Assembly (NCBI GenBank): GCA_021828375.1
Contig: JAKARS010000004.1
Span: 21,920-85,919 of the forward strand
Origin: Nitrospirota bacterium
GTDB lineage: Bacteria > Nitrospirota > Leptospirillia > Leptospirillales > Leptospirillaceae
Length of the DNA stretch: 64,000 nucleotides
Direction: 5' to 3'
Part shown: positions 43,104 through 52,137 of the stretch, piece by piece
Position numbering within the stretch: position 1 is the stretch's first letter
How the letters are laid out: every line of letters starts with the position of its first letter
Notes under the pieces: model-generated
The model's database searches: none
What the model was told of the DNA's origin: nothing
The model's input: only the letters and a program-made list of their open reading frames with translations
Program-made: the position numbers and the translations under genes

Positions 43104-43444
43104 AGGGACGAAAGGGCCGACAATATTCCCGAGGGCTCTCTCGGGGGCTCCGGCGGGCGAGTCTTGCCCTTCTTCGCTCCGGAGCCGACTTCTTTCGTCT
43201 CGACCACCGCCTTCGGGGGGGAATCAGAATGCGTCTTCTCGACCTCGAGATCGAGAAGGCCTACCGGGATTTGGGGGAGTTTCTCTATGCCCGTCTCCAG
43301 CCGGAACCGCTCGACGAGGGAGACCTGGTCTTGCTTGATCTTTTGCGCAACGAAATCTGGCGCCTCGAGGAGGAGCGGCGTCTGGCCGAATCCAAGGCCC
43401 GGGGAGAGGAAAAACGGAGTCTCAAGGGTAAGGGGGAGGTGTGA
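43085..43444 (+). CDS. small charged helical protein, unknown
   Basis: 119 residues, highly charged (many Arg, Glu, Leu), entirely helical in appearance, with a basic N-terminus and a coiled-coil-like middle (MRLLDLEIEKAYRDLGEFLY ... LLRNEIWRLEEERRLAE). It overlaps recG by 19 bases and shares GTGA with the ppx gene, so it is translated with both. No family is recognised. The DNA is GC-rich with many Leu and Arg codons like its neighbours. Confidence 0.6.
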   Translation: MALDPIEGRKGRQYSRGLSRGLRRASLALLRSGADFFRLDHRLRGGIRMRLLDLEIEKAYRDLGEFLYARLQPEPLDEGDLVLLDLLRNEIWRLEEERRLAESKARGEEKRSLKGKGEV

Positions 43445-44409
43445 AGTCAACGCAAAGGGTTGCCGTCGTCGACATCGGAACCAACTCGGTCCGGCTCATG
43501 GTGGCCGAGGCGACGGGCCGAGGAATCGAGACAGTGCTGTATCAGGATGGCCGCATTACCCGTCTGGGAGAGGGAATTGCCGCCACACGGACGATTGCCC
43601 GGGCGGCCGTTGACCGGACCGCGGCGGTTTTGAGCGAGTTCGCGGAGAGAATTCGTTCCTACTCCCCCGATGCGGTGTCGTACATCGGAACCTCGGCACT
43701 GCGACAGGCCAGTAACCGGGAGGAGGTTCTTGAGCGCTTCTTCCGGGAGGCGGGGGTTCGTGTCCGGGTCATCTCTGGCGAGGAGGAGGCCGCGTTGACC
43801 TACCGGGGGGCGCTTTTTGGCCTTTCGATGGTCCGGGGTCCCTTTCTGGTGGTGGATATCGGGGGCGGTTCCAGCGAGCTGATCGTGGGCGAGAGCGCCG
43901 TGGATTTCTGGAAGGCCTTTTCCGTTGAGGTGGGAGTGGTGACCTTGACGGAGGGCTGGTTTCGGAATGATCCTCCATCGGAGGCCGAGTTTTCTCAAGT
44001 GCGGCGGTATCTTGAGGAGCGCTTCCGGGACCCGGTGGGGGTGATCGCTCCCTACCTCGCCTCCGGGGCCCGGCTGGTGGGAACGGCCGGATCGGTCACC
44101 ACGATTCTGGCACTGATCCGGGAAATGGCCCGATACGATCCGTCGAAGGTCCATGGTCAGACCCTGTCCCGCAAGGAAATCGAGGGACTATTTGAACGGC
44201 TGAGGGCTGTGCCGGCGCGGGAGAGACTGTCCTTCCCCGGCCTTGAGCGGGGAAGGGAGGACATCATTCTTGCCGGAACACTGATTCTCCTCTCCCTTCT
44301 GGACTTTCTCCGGCAGTCGGATCTGGTCGTGTCGGCCTACGGTCTTCGGGAGGGGGTCGTCATGGACCTTGCCGGAGGGGGCGAGCCCCTCGAGCGGATC
44401 AGGCCATGA
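43441..44409 (+). CDS. Ppx/GppA phosphatase (exopolyphosphatase family)
   Basis: 322 residues from GTG. The sugar kinase/HSP70/actin-like fold shows VVDIGTNSVRLMVAE (phosphate 1), RVISGEEEAALTYRGAL, VVDIGGGSSELIVG (phosphate 2) and AGSVTTILAL. Its length matches short Ppx/GppA enzymes of non-enterics, lacking the C-terminal HD-like domain. It could hydrolyse polyphosphate or the pppGpp 5'-phosphate. The end overlaps the convergent TPR gene by 11 bases. Confidence 0.93.
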   Translation: MKSTQRVAVVDIGTNSVRLMVAEATGRGIETVLYQDGRITRLGEGIAATRTIARAAVDRTAAVLSEFAERIRSYSPDAVSYIGTSALRQASNREEVLERFFREAGVRVRVISGEEEAALTYRGALFGLSMVRGPFLVVDIGGGSSELIVGESAVDFWKAFSVEVGVVTLTEGWFRNDPPSEAEFSQVRRYLEERFRDPVGVIAPYLASGARLVGTAGSVTTILALIREMARYDPSKVHGQTLSRKEIEGLFERLRAVPARERLSFPGLERGREDIILAGTLILLSLLDFLRQSDLVVSAYGLREGVVMDLAGGGEPLERIRP

Positions 44410-46066
44410 GGCGCCGCCAGCGATCGGGCTCCAACGTGCGGTAGAGAAAGAAGAGGGAGGGGTCCCGGGGATGATCCTTCATTCCTGATTCGAGGATCGC
44501 CCGGGCCATCGCCTTGTCGGAGGAGCGGTTGGCCACCTCGAAGAGGACCCTGTAAAAGCCTGGCCGTGGTCCATAGATCTCTGAAAACCGTTCGGCCAGG
44601 GGCAGAATGTCCGCCGAAGGGTCGAGGTTGTGCCGGTTCTCCGCGATCCTGTGAAGAAGCGTGACGGGCTCGCGCGAGGCAGAAAGGATCCTGTCATACC
44701 ACCGGAGGGCCCCACGATAGTCGTTGCGGTCCTCGTCGATCATGGCCAGCACCCAGTAGGGGACCTCGCTCAAGGGGTCGACCGTCACCGCCTGCTCCAG
44801 AAGGGCATAGGCCTCCATCCGGTCTTCTCGGGGAAGAAAGGCCCGGGCCAGCCCCAAGGTGGCCAGGCGGTGGGCATCGTCGGAGGGAGGCCCCTCGCTC
44901 TCGATCCGTTCGGCAACCTGTCGAAGAAGTCGTCCTGGAATCGGTGTCTCGGGGAAGAGGATCCGGGTCAAGGCCAGCGTCTCGAGAAAGGTGAAGGTAT
45001 CCTCAAATCGGGCAAGGAGTTTGAGAAGCTCGGGGATGTAGTACGGGTCGGGGCGGATGCCGAAGCCGCGGAGAAGGGCGATGGCGGCCTTCTCGGGACG
45101 CTTCTTCCTGAGCCAGAGATCTCCCAGCTGGTAGTGTCCTGGGGCCGAGTCGATCCCGGCAAGGGCCTCTTCGGCCTTTTCCGGGTCGCCGATGTCGACC
45201 TGGAGGAGCCCCAGAAGAAGTTGTGCCTCCCGGCTTTCAGGGGCGAGGGCCAGGGCCCGACGGACAAAGGGAAGGGCGGCAAGCGGCTTGCCCGCCATCT
45301 TGTGCGTTTCGGCCATGAGAAGGCAAAGTTCGGCCGTTTCACCTTCCTCCTCAAGGAGCAGCCGATAGGTGTCCAGGGCCCGGCCAAACTCGTTGACGTT
45401 CGCCGCAAGTCGGGCGACATGTCTGAGCAGCCGAAGGTTCCGGGGGGATTTTCGGAGAAGTTTCCGAAAGAACTTGAGGGCTTGGGAGGATTTTTCGATC
45501 CGCTCGAGGCTGCGTCCGTACCAGTCCTGAATGTCGGGGTTCTCGGGGTTGGCCGCCAGAAGATTTTCAAGACTTCTCGCCATGGGGGCAAAGAGGTCGA
45601 TGAGCTCGAGGGTGTCGACGGTGGAGGCCATGGCCAGGATGTTCTCGGGGGAGGAGGGCATCCGGCGGTGGGCTTCAAGGATCATGGGAAGCGCCAGCGG
45701 CCATCGTCCTTCAAGGCCGTTGAGGATGCCCGCCTCCCTCAGAAGATCGGGGTCGTCAGGAAAGAGCCGGAGGCCTTCTTCGAGGACCCAGAGGGCCTTC
45801 TGTCGTTCATCGGTCCGATCCTTGAGGAGGCCGAGAAGGAGAAAGGGAAGGGCGCTTCGATTCTTTTCGATCGCGACGGCCTTCCAGTAGGATTCTTCGG
45901 CCTGGGAGAGAAGCCCCAGTCCTTCCAGGGCCATTCCCCTGAGGGTCTCGACGGAGCTGTCCCTGTTTCGCTCCGGAGCGTTCCGATCGAGAAGGTCGAG
46001 GGCCTCCGAATAACGTCTCTTTCGTATCAGATCTCCGATGGCGACTGTGTCGGGGAGAGTGGGCAT
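44399..46066 (-). CDS. large tetratricopeptide-repeat protein
   Basis: 555 residues from ATG at 46066, with AGGAAGGA four bases upstream; an open extension to 46198 lacks such support. The protein has no signal peptide and is built of helical pairs about 34 residues apart with TPR-like G/A..Y...A/P patterns (for example RKRRYSEALDLLDRNAPERN, NPENPDIQDWYGRSLERIEK, DPLSEVPYWVLAMIDEDRN), so a solenoid of roughly 12-14 repeats is likely. It is cytoplasmic and probably a protein-interaction scaffold. The target is unknown. It is convergent with the ppx gene. Confidence 0.8.
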   Translation of the reverse strand: MPTLPDTVAIGDLIRKRRYSEALDLLDRNAPERNRDSSVETLRGMALEGLGLLSQAEESYWKAVAIEKNRSALPFLLLGLLKDRTDERQKALWVLEEGLRLFPDDPDLLREAGILNGLEGRWPLALPMILEAHRRMPSSPENILAMASTVDTLELIDLFAPMARSLENLLAANPENPDIQDWYGRSLERIEKSSQALKFFRKLLRKSPRNLRLLRHVARLAANVNEFGRALDTYRLLLEEEGETAELCLLMAETHKMAGKPLAALPFVRRALALAPESREAQLLLGLLQVDIGDPEKAEEALAGIDSAPGHYQLGDLWLRKKRPEKAAIALLRGFGIRPDPYYIPELLKLLARFEDTFTFLETLALTRILFPETPIPGRLLRQVAERIESEGPPSDDAHRLATLGLARAFLPREDRMEAYALLEQAVTVDPLSEVPYWVLAMIDEDRNDYRGALRWYDRILSASREPVTLLHRIAENRHNLDPSADILPLAERFSEIYGPRPGFYRVLFEVANRSSDKAMARAILESGMKDHPRDPSLFFLYRTLEPDRWRRLMA

Positions 46067-46175
46067 GGGGTCCTTCCTGAATCGGTCGTCGTGAGAGCTC
46101 TCCGGGCAGCGTCCGGATGACATTTTGGCCCTATGGTAGCATAACCGGCCCGGTGACGGGGTGTGAGGAGTCGGG

Positions 46176-47534
46176 ATGAACGGGGGACGGCCCGTCAATG
46201 TCGTTGCAGGACCATGTTGGCAGAAGATTCTCGAGCGGATCCCTCCGCCCGAAGGTGGCCGGTTCTATGCCGTGGGGGGATGGAGCCGGGACCGGATTCT
46301 GGCCTCCCTTGAAGGGAAGACCCCTTCCGGCTGGGAGCAAGAGATCGACCTTGTGGCCGATCGGGGATTCTTTCCCTGGGTAGAGGCGGTCTTTCGGGCC
46401 TTTTCCGGTTTGATCGTGGGGACTCCCCATGTGGAGCGGGATTTTCTGACGGCCCGGGTGGATATCCAGGAGGAGGGACGCTTCTTTCGGATCGATCTTG
46501 CAGGATTTCGGCGCGAGTCCTATCCTCGTCCGGGAGTCCTGCCGCGCACCCGTCCCGGGAGCTTCCTCGAGGATTCCCGGAGGCGGGACTTTCCCATGAA
46601 TGCCCTGTATCTCGAATGGGATCCGACACGGAAAGGATTCCGGCGCCTTTTTGACCCCTTTGGGGGAGAGCGCGATCTGGCCCTCCGGAGGGTTTCCCTC
46701 ATTCGTCCGGAGGCTTTCACGGAGGATCCCACCCGGATTTTTCGATGGGCGCGGTTGGCCAGCCGCCTCCGGCTTACATCCTCTTCCGACCTTCTCCTCG
46801 CCCTGAAAACTGCCCTTGAGGAGCCGGCCCTTTGGCAGGGGGTCGGGGGGGCGAGAGTCTCGGCCGAAATGGAACGCCTGCAACGGGAGACAGATCCGCT
46901 GGCCGCCCTTGCCCTCCTCTTTTCTTCGAAGGCCGTCGCCTCCCTGACCGGAGGGGATCTCTCCCGTCTCTCTCATCAGCGGAAACGTCGTCTGGAGCGA
47001 TGGGTCTCCTTGAGAGACAGCCTCGAGAGGGGCGCGGAGAAGGATCCCTTCCTGACCGGGGCAAGCCGGGAGATGTTTTATCTGGCACTTCTGTCGGGTC
47101 TTCGGCGCAGGATCTTTGACCGGGTCGCCTTGGCGTGGGGGATTGGAGCCCGGCTCTCAGAGGGGCTCGCGGAGACCCTTTTTCGGCCATCGGGCTGGCC
47201 GGGGGGGCATTCCTATGCAGGTCTGCTCAAAGAGTCCGGCGGAGATCGGGGACATCTGTGGGGGTTGGCGGACCGGATGGACAGAGGAAAGCTCCTCGAC
47301 AGTCTTCTTCGATGCGGGGAGGAAGAGCTGCCCCTCTGGAAGGAATATCTTTTTGTGGGCCGCCGTCTCCCCCCCCTGATCACTGGAAAGGTCCTTCTGG
47401 ACCATCCGGCGATCGCGCCAGAAGAGAGGCGTCATATTCTGGCGGAGATTCGCTTCTGTCAGAGGACCGGAGAGCTGAAGACTCCGGAGGATGTCCGCCA
47501 CTGGTTGGAGAAGAGAGCCTCCCGTCTTTCGTGA
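46176..47534 (+). CDS. CCA-adding/poly(A) polymerase family nucleotidyltransferase
   Basis: 452 residues. The nucleotidyltransferase motifs are AVGGWSRD (GGxxRD) near 32, EIDLV near 55 (first Asp of DxD replaced by Glu), RRDFPMNAL near 134 and FTEDPTRIFRWARLASRL near 180. The rest is helical, ending with RRLPPLITGKVLLDH...CQRTGELKTPEDVRHWL, which matches the C-terminus of bacterial class II CCA-adding enzymes. The tRNA genes here encode CCA, so a repair role is expected. CC- or A-adding specialisation cannot be told from sequence. Confidence 0.88.
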   Translation: MNGGRPVNVVAGPCWQKILERIPPPEGGRFYAVGGWSRDRILASLEGKTPSGWEQEIDLVADRGFFPWVEAVFRAFSGLIVGTPHVERDFLTARVDIQEEGRFFRIDLAGFRRESYPRPGVLPRTRPGSFLEDSRRRDFPMNALYLEWDPTRKGFRRLFDPFGGERDLALRRVSLIRPEAFTEDPTRIFRWARLASRLRLTSSSDLLLALKTALEEPALWQGVGGARVSAEMERLQRETDPLAALALLFSSKAVASLTGGDLSRLSHQRKRRLERWVSLRDSLERGAEKDPFLTGASREMFYLALLSGLRRRIFDRVALAWGIGARLSEGLAETLFRPSGWPGGHSYAGLLKESGGDRGHLWGLADRMDRGKLLDSLLRCGEEELPLWKEYLFVGRRLPPLITGKVLLDHPAIAPEERRHILAEIRFCQRTGELKTPEDVRHWLEKRASRLS

Positions 47535-47561
47535 GACCGGACGGATCGGGCCGGTCTCACG
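47530..47561. terminator. 11-bp inverted repeat between convergent genes
   Basis: CGTGAGACCGG (47530-47540) and CCGGTCTCACG (47551-47561) are perfectly complementary with a 10-base loop. It includes the stop codon of the nucleotidyltransferase gene and lies 4 bp from the convergent stop. A bidirectional stabiliser or terminator is likely, but no T-run follows. Confidence 0.55.
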
Positions 47562-47564
47562 ATG

Positions 47565-48122
47565 TTAGTGGAGGATTTCCTTGACCATTTTGTTGAGGGA
47601 GTAGTAGTTGGCATCCCCAGGAATGACATGCCGGATGACCCCTTCCCCGTCAATGACCGCGACCCAAGGCTCTCCGTGGACTCGCCATTGCCGGACCGTA
47701 GCCTGCTCCGAGTCTTCATAGTCGTCAATGTGGATGAAGGCCATGTCCTGGTGGTAGGTTCCCTGAAGCCCCTGCACGATCCGGTCTTCATGGACGCAGG
47801 GAGTGCAGTGAATCGGGGCTCCGAAGAAGACAAGAATGGGGCGGTGGTGGTAGATGGCATGGGAGAAGCTTTCCCTGTGGAGATGATCGGGCACATTCAT
47901 CGTGCAGATGTCGCCGAATCGTTCCCCCACCGCCAGGACCGGGTTATGGCTGATCGGCGCCCGGGTTCCCTCCTTCGGGAAGGAAAGAAACCAGTCGCAC
48001 CCGGAGAGTGTCGTCAAGGAGCCCATGGCCAAAAGAAAAAGGATCATGGAAAAGAGGGGCCGGCTTACCCGGCGGGCATGGCGTTGCGACGCGGGAGGGT
48101 GTGGGGGAAAGAATGTCTCCAT
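47565..48122 (-). CDS. thioredoxin-fold lipoprotein
   Basis: 185 residues from ATG at 48122. An Arg-rich start and hydrophobic segment end in a lipobox LSGC near residue 41. The thioredoxin fold follows, with active site CTPC (GAPIHCTPCVHED), a WVAVIDGEG strand and HVIPGD loop. It resembles membrane-attached periplasmic thioredoxins of the TlpA/ResA kind in arrangement, although no cytochrome biogenesis genes are close. It is a single gene divergent from the RND transporter. Confidence 0.8.
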   Translation of the reverse strand: METFFPPHPPASQRHARRVSRPLFSMILFLLAMGSLTTLSGCDWFLSFPKEGTRAPISHNPVLAVGERFGDICTMNVPDHLHRESFSHAIYHHRPILVFFGAPIHCTPCVHEDRIVQGLQGTYHQDMAFIHIDDYEDSEQATVRQWRVHGEPWVAVIDGEGVIRHVIPGDANYYSLNKMVKEILH

Positions 48123-48332
48123 GGTCTCTCCAGATTGGAAAACTTCAGTGGTCAGCCATTGCGCAAGGGAGAGTCGGTCTCCCCTGATGGTTTTATCATA
48201 GGACGGTGGGCGGCCCCTTGTCATCTCTCGGGGATTTCAGGTAGTCTCAATCATTTCTTATCCCACAAAATTGGGTCGCAGACATCACTGTTTGGCGCAT
48301 GTGACGCTCTTTCTAACTTTTGGGGACCCTGA

Positions 48333-51300
48333 TTGCCCGACAAGAAAAAGTCTTTTTCCCTCACGGATCTTGCCCTCTCCCACCCCTTGCCGACACTGCT
48401 GTTGCTTTTGGGGGGGATCACGATCGGGCTGCTCTCCTATCTGAAGATGGGAGTGGACCTCTTTCCCCGCGTCAGATTCCCATTGGTCAGCGTCACGGTC
48501 ATCGATCCGGGCGACTCTCCCGGAGGGATGACACGAGAGATTGTCCGCCCCCTCGAAGAGAAAATTTCTTCCCTTTCGGGAATTCTGCATGTCCACTCAA
48601 CGGTGGTCCCGGGGGCTGCGATCCTGACGGCTGTTTTCAAGGATAGCGAACTTGAATCGGATACGAGGTCGCGGGTGAAGAGGGCGGTCGAGGAAGTCCG
48701 TGCCCGTTTCCCGGCGTCCGTTCTTTCTGTCCGGGTGAAGAGGGTCAACCCCACGCGACAGCCTCTGTTGTGGATTCTCTTTCCGGAGGCTTCCGACGGG
48801 GGAGGGGGCTCAGCGGACGCCTCCTTGAGACATTTTGTGAGCGATACCGTGGTTCCCGGCCTGTCCCGGATGACAGGGGTGGAGAGGGTGGAGCTCCTGC
48901 TTCCTCCCCCCTTGGAAATGCACCTGACCCTCTCGCCTCAGTCACTGGAGTCGGAAGGAGGCTCCCTCACCGCTCTTGCGGACTGGCTTCGGGACCGGTC
49001 CCGGGAGTACCCCGCGGGAGCCGTGTCGTCGGATGGACACGAAACGGCCTTGAGCGTTCGGGGAGAGCCCCTGAAGGAGTCCGATCTCTCCCGGCTTCAG
49101 GTGCCGCTTCCTTCGGGCAGGACCGTCCTGCTCTCCTCGCTGGGTGCCCTCTCGAAGAGCTCCCGGAAGAAGGGAATCCTGTTTCGATTTGACGGGCATC
49201 CCGCCGTGGCGCTGAAGGTCTTTGCCCGGCCGGGAGCCAATCTTGTGACCCTTTCCTCGCGCATCCGGGCGCGCCTTGTCACATTTGCCCCGTCCCCGGG
49301 GGATTCTTCGCCGGCTCCCCGCTTTACCGTTCTCATGGATCGCTCTGTCGAAATCGGGAAAAACAACCGGGAGCTCCTGGAAACGCTCACCCTGGGGGGG
49401 TGCCTTGCCGTCTTGTCCATCCTTTTCTTCCTCGGGAATGTCCGGGAGACGGTCGTTGCGGCGGTGGCCATCCCTGCCTCGATCCTGGCGGTTTTCCCCG
49501 CATTGCATCTTTTTGGCTTTACCCTGAACACCCTGACGATGCTGGCCCTTTCCCTGGTTGTGGGGATTCTCATCGATGACGCCATCGTTGTGGTGGAAAG
49601 CATCAACCGCCATCGGGCCTTGGGAGAATCCCTGGGGGAGGCCGCCAGGAGAGGGGTCGGAGAGATTGCCAGGGCCGTTGTGGCCACCACCTTTTCCATT
49701 GTGGCGGTCTTTGCCCCCATGGCCATGATGCATGGGGTGCTGGGGGAGTTCTTCCGGGAGTTCGGCTGGACAGTGTCCCTCGCCGTTGTCGCCTCTCTGA
49801 TCGTCTCCCTGACGGTCACGCCGGTCCTGGCCGGGCGAGGAGCCCTGCCGGGACAGGAAAGCCCCTCCCGGCTCTTTCCTGCGATAGGACGGCTGGGAGT
49901 TGTCCTTGGGGACTGGTATGAACGGGGGCTGCTGGTGGCCATGGAGCGCCCGATTCTTCTCACCCTTTTTTCCCTCATCCTTCTGGGCGCCACACTTCTC
50001 CTGGCCACGCATCTCCCCTCCAACCTCATTCCGGAAGAGGACCGCGGAGTCTTTCTCGTTCATGTTCGGGTCAAGGGATCTCCGAGCCTTGAGAGAACCG
50101 ATCTCCGGCTCGAGGTTCTCGCCGACAGTCTCCGAAAGCTTCCGGCGGTGCAATCCGTTCTCTCCCAGGCGGGAGGAAGACAGGGAGCCCTTCCGTCCGA
50201 AGGGTTCCTTTATGTTTCCCTTGTGGACTCCTCGCGCCGGACAATGACCGACACTCAGATGATGGATCAGGCACGAAAAGTCCTCGCCGGATTTTCGGAC
50301 ATGACGGGGACGGTGAGCCGTCCCGGTCCCCTGGGCGGAACAGGCGAAACCCCCGCCTTCCAGTGCTTTCTTCTTGGACCCGATCCCAGTCGTCTCGACA
50401 GGCTGGGCCGCGACCTTGCGGCGTTCCTCTCCTCCCATGCCGGCATTCGCGATGCCCGGAGTTCGTCGGGAGGGGCAGAGGAACGTGTGGTCCTCCACCC
50501 CACGCCGGAGGCCATGTCTCGATTCGGTCTGACCCCGGGACGTCTGGCGGGATGGCTCTCGGACCTGAGTAACGGCAAGTCCGCCGGGAATGTCGAGACG
50601 TCCTCCGGAGAGATCCCCTTTCGGGTGGCTCTTGTCCCGTCGGCGCTTGATACCGTGGCAAGGCTTGGTGCGCTGCCCTTTTTTGTGGCTCCGGGAAGAT
50701 CCCTTCCCCTGTCTTCGCTGTCAACGATCGGGACCGAGTCCTCGGGGGAGCGTCAGAACCGGGACGACCAAAGCCCTTCTGTGACTGTTTCTGCAGAAAT
50801 TCTTCCTCCGCTCTCCTTGGGGGAGACCATGGACAAGGTCAATGGCTGGGCAAGGACGGCTCTCCCTCCGTCCTATCATCTTCGATATGCAGGCAATGCC
50901 GATGTGCTCCGGGATGCCAAGGGGCAGATCCTGGTGGCCATTCTTGTTTCCATTGGCGGGGTTTTCCTGATCCTCTCCCTTCTTTTCGGGAGCATGCTTC
51001 TTCCCCTGGTGATCATGGTGTCCATTCCCTTTGGGGTCATCGGTTCCGTCGTGGCTCTCTGGATTTCCGGCATCTCAGTCAATATGATGGGGGCCATCGG
51101 ACTCATCATTCTGTTTGGATTGGTGACAAAGAATGCTATTCTTCTAGTGGACTGCGCGAATCGTGAGCGGCGTCTTGGAAGGGGCCCGAAAGAGGCGGCC
51201 ATCATTTCGGCGCGGACGCGTCTTCGTCCCATTTCCATGACGACCTTTGCCATGGTTTTCGGGATGATGCCCATGGCTGCGGGTCTTGGAGCCGGAGGAC

Positions 51301-51470
51301 GGATCAGGGAATCAATGGCCCTCGTTGTGATCGGAGGCCTGTTGTCATCGATGGTGTTCACCTTATTTCTTGTTCCCGTTGTCTATGCCAGGGTGGAGGG
51401 TCTCTCTGCTCGATGGACCCCGGGGAATTCTTCGCGACTGCACCGAGAGGAGGAGACTCATGGAACATGA
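48333..51470 (+). CDS. RND-family efflux transporter (AcrB/HAE1 type)
   Basis: 1045 residues from TTG with GGGGA upstream. The RND architecture is complete: TM1 at 17-37, two large periplasmic loops, and twelve helices. The proton-relay residues are Asp-Asp 415-416 in LVVGILIDDAIVVVE (TM4) and the Lys in FGLVTKNAILLVD (TM10, about 930). A hallmark GHxSPEE-like region reads IDPGDSPGGMTREIVRPLEE. No membrane-fusion or outer-membrane partner is nearby. The gene after it (lipoprotein) is coupled by an 11-bp overlap. Substrate unknown; metal or drug export are possible. Confidence 0.93.
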   Translation: MPDKKKSFSLTDLALSHPLPTLLLLLGGITIGLLSYLKMGVDLFPRVRFPLVSVTVIDPGDSPGGMTREIVRPLEEKISSLSGILHVHSTVVPGAAILTAVFKDSELESDTRSRVKRAVEEVRARFPASVLSVRVKRVNPTRQPLLWILFPEASDGGGGSADASLRHFVSDTVVPGLSRMTGVERVELLLPPPLEMHLTLSPQSLESEGGSLTALADWLRDRSREYPAGAVSSDGHETALSVRGEPLKESDLSRLQVPLPSGRTVLLSSLGALSKSSRKKGILFRFDGHPAVALKVFARPGANLVTLSSRIRARLVTFAPSPGDSSPAPRFTVLMDRSVEIGKNNRELLETLTLGGCLAVLSILFFLGNVRETVVAAVAIPASILAVFPALHLFGFTLNTLTMLALSLVVGILIDDAIVVVESINRHRALGESLGEAARRGVGEIARAVVATTFSIVAVFAPMAMMHGVLGEFFREFGWTVSLAVVASLIVSLTVTPVLAGRGALPGQESPSRLFPAIGRLGVVLGDWYERGLLVAMERPILLTLFSLILLGATLLLATHLPSNLIPEEDRGVFLVHVRVKGSPSLERTDLRLEVLADSLRKLPAVQSVLSQAGGRQGALPSEGFLYVSLVDSSRRTMTDTQMMDQARKVLAGFSDMTGTVSRPGPLGGTGETPAFQCFLLGPDPSRLDRLGRDLAAFLSSHAGIRDARSSSGGAEERVVLHPTPEAMSRFGLTPGRLAGWLSDLSNGKSAGNVETSSGEIPFRVALVPSALDTVARLGALPFFVAPGRSLPLSSLSTIGTESSGERQNRDDQSPSVTVSAEILPPLSLGETMDKVNGWARTALPPSYHLRYAGNADVLRDAKGQILVAILVSIGGVFLILSLLFGSMLLPLVIMVSIPFGVIGSVVALWISGISVNMMGAIGLIILFGLVTKNAILLVDCANRERRLGRGPKEAAIISARTRLRPISMTTFAMVFGMMPMAAGLGAGGRIRESMALVVIGGLLSSMVFTLFLVPVVYARVEGLSARWTPGNSSRLHREEETHGT

Positions 51471-52095
51471 TCAACGGGTTCGCCGGCCGACCCTTGTCGG
51501 TGGGATTTCCCGGGCCTTTCTTTTTGCCGGAATTCTGGGGGGATGTGCCTTCAATCATCCTCACCCCACCCTTCACGCGGCGGGTCTCACTCCGGATGCC
51601 AGCCCCAACGGGATCATCGTGCGGGCGATCAACCCGTTTTACAACCGGAAGGCGCTTCCCTACGAGCTTCCGTATACGATCCGCCTCGATGCCGACCATC
51701 CTTATGTGATTCATTGCGAGCATAACCGGGTTGTGAAGATTCCCTCACGCTACCGCGATGTCATCGTTCGGTTCATTGGACGGGAAAACGGGTATGTGCA
51801 GTCGGTGGAGGTGAAGGGAACGGACTGGAACAACAGGATTGATCGCCGGTTTTACTTTCACCCGGATCTCGACCGCTTCCTGCGGACACTTTCGCCGGTG
51901 GCCGTGGATAGCCAGAAGGGTATCGGAATCGGCAATTACGTCAACGGATGTACCGATCCGCTCCTGATTCTTTCGGTGGCTCCCGGCACCTCAAAGGTCG
52001 TCAATGAATTCACCTTTCTCGGGGACTTTATCCAGAAGCTTCTGGATCCTCAGAGCCCGCTCAAGGTCTTCTCGTTTCTCCTCGTCGACCAGTGA
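51460..52095 (+). CDS. lipoprotein coupled to the RND transporter gene
   Basis: 211 residues from ATG 51460, preceded by GAGGAGGAGA. A signal peptide (LVGGISRAFLFAGILG) ends in a GGC lipobox near residue 28. The mature protein is beta-rich, with many Tyr and Asp (PFYNRKALPYELPYTIRLDADHP). A conserved-looking C-terminal region includes SVAPGTSKVVNEFTFLGDF. It overlaps the RND stop by 11 bases, so the two are likely made together. No family is recognised. It might act as an adaptor, but it is too short and unlike a membrane-fusion protein. Confidence 0.7.
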   Translation: MEHDQRVRRPTLVGGISRAFLFAGILGGCAFNHPHPTLHAAGLTPDASPNGIIVRAINPFYNRKALPYELPYTIRLDADHPYVIHCEHNRVVKIPSRYRDVIVRFIGRENGYVQSVEVKGTDWNNRIDRRFYFHPDLDRFLRTLSPVAVDSQKGIGIGNYVNGCTDPLLILSVAPGTSKVVNEFTFLGDFIQKLLDPQSPLKVFSFLLVDQ

Positions 52096-52137
52096 AAAAA
52101 AGACCCGTTATCCTATCGGAGGCGCAGGAGGAGATTC

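Noticed and set aside
44630-46120. Plus-strand 496-codon frame opposite the TPR gene
   Set aside because: The TPR periodicity is on the minus strand with a good ribosome-binding site; this frame has none.
48942-50498. Minus-strand 518-codon frame inside the RND gene
   Set aside because: A shadow of the conserved transporter; composition is Arg/Gly/Lys-rich nonsense.
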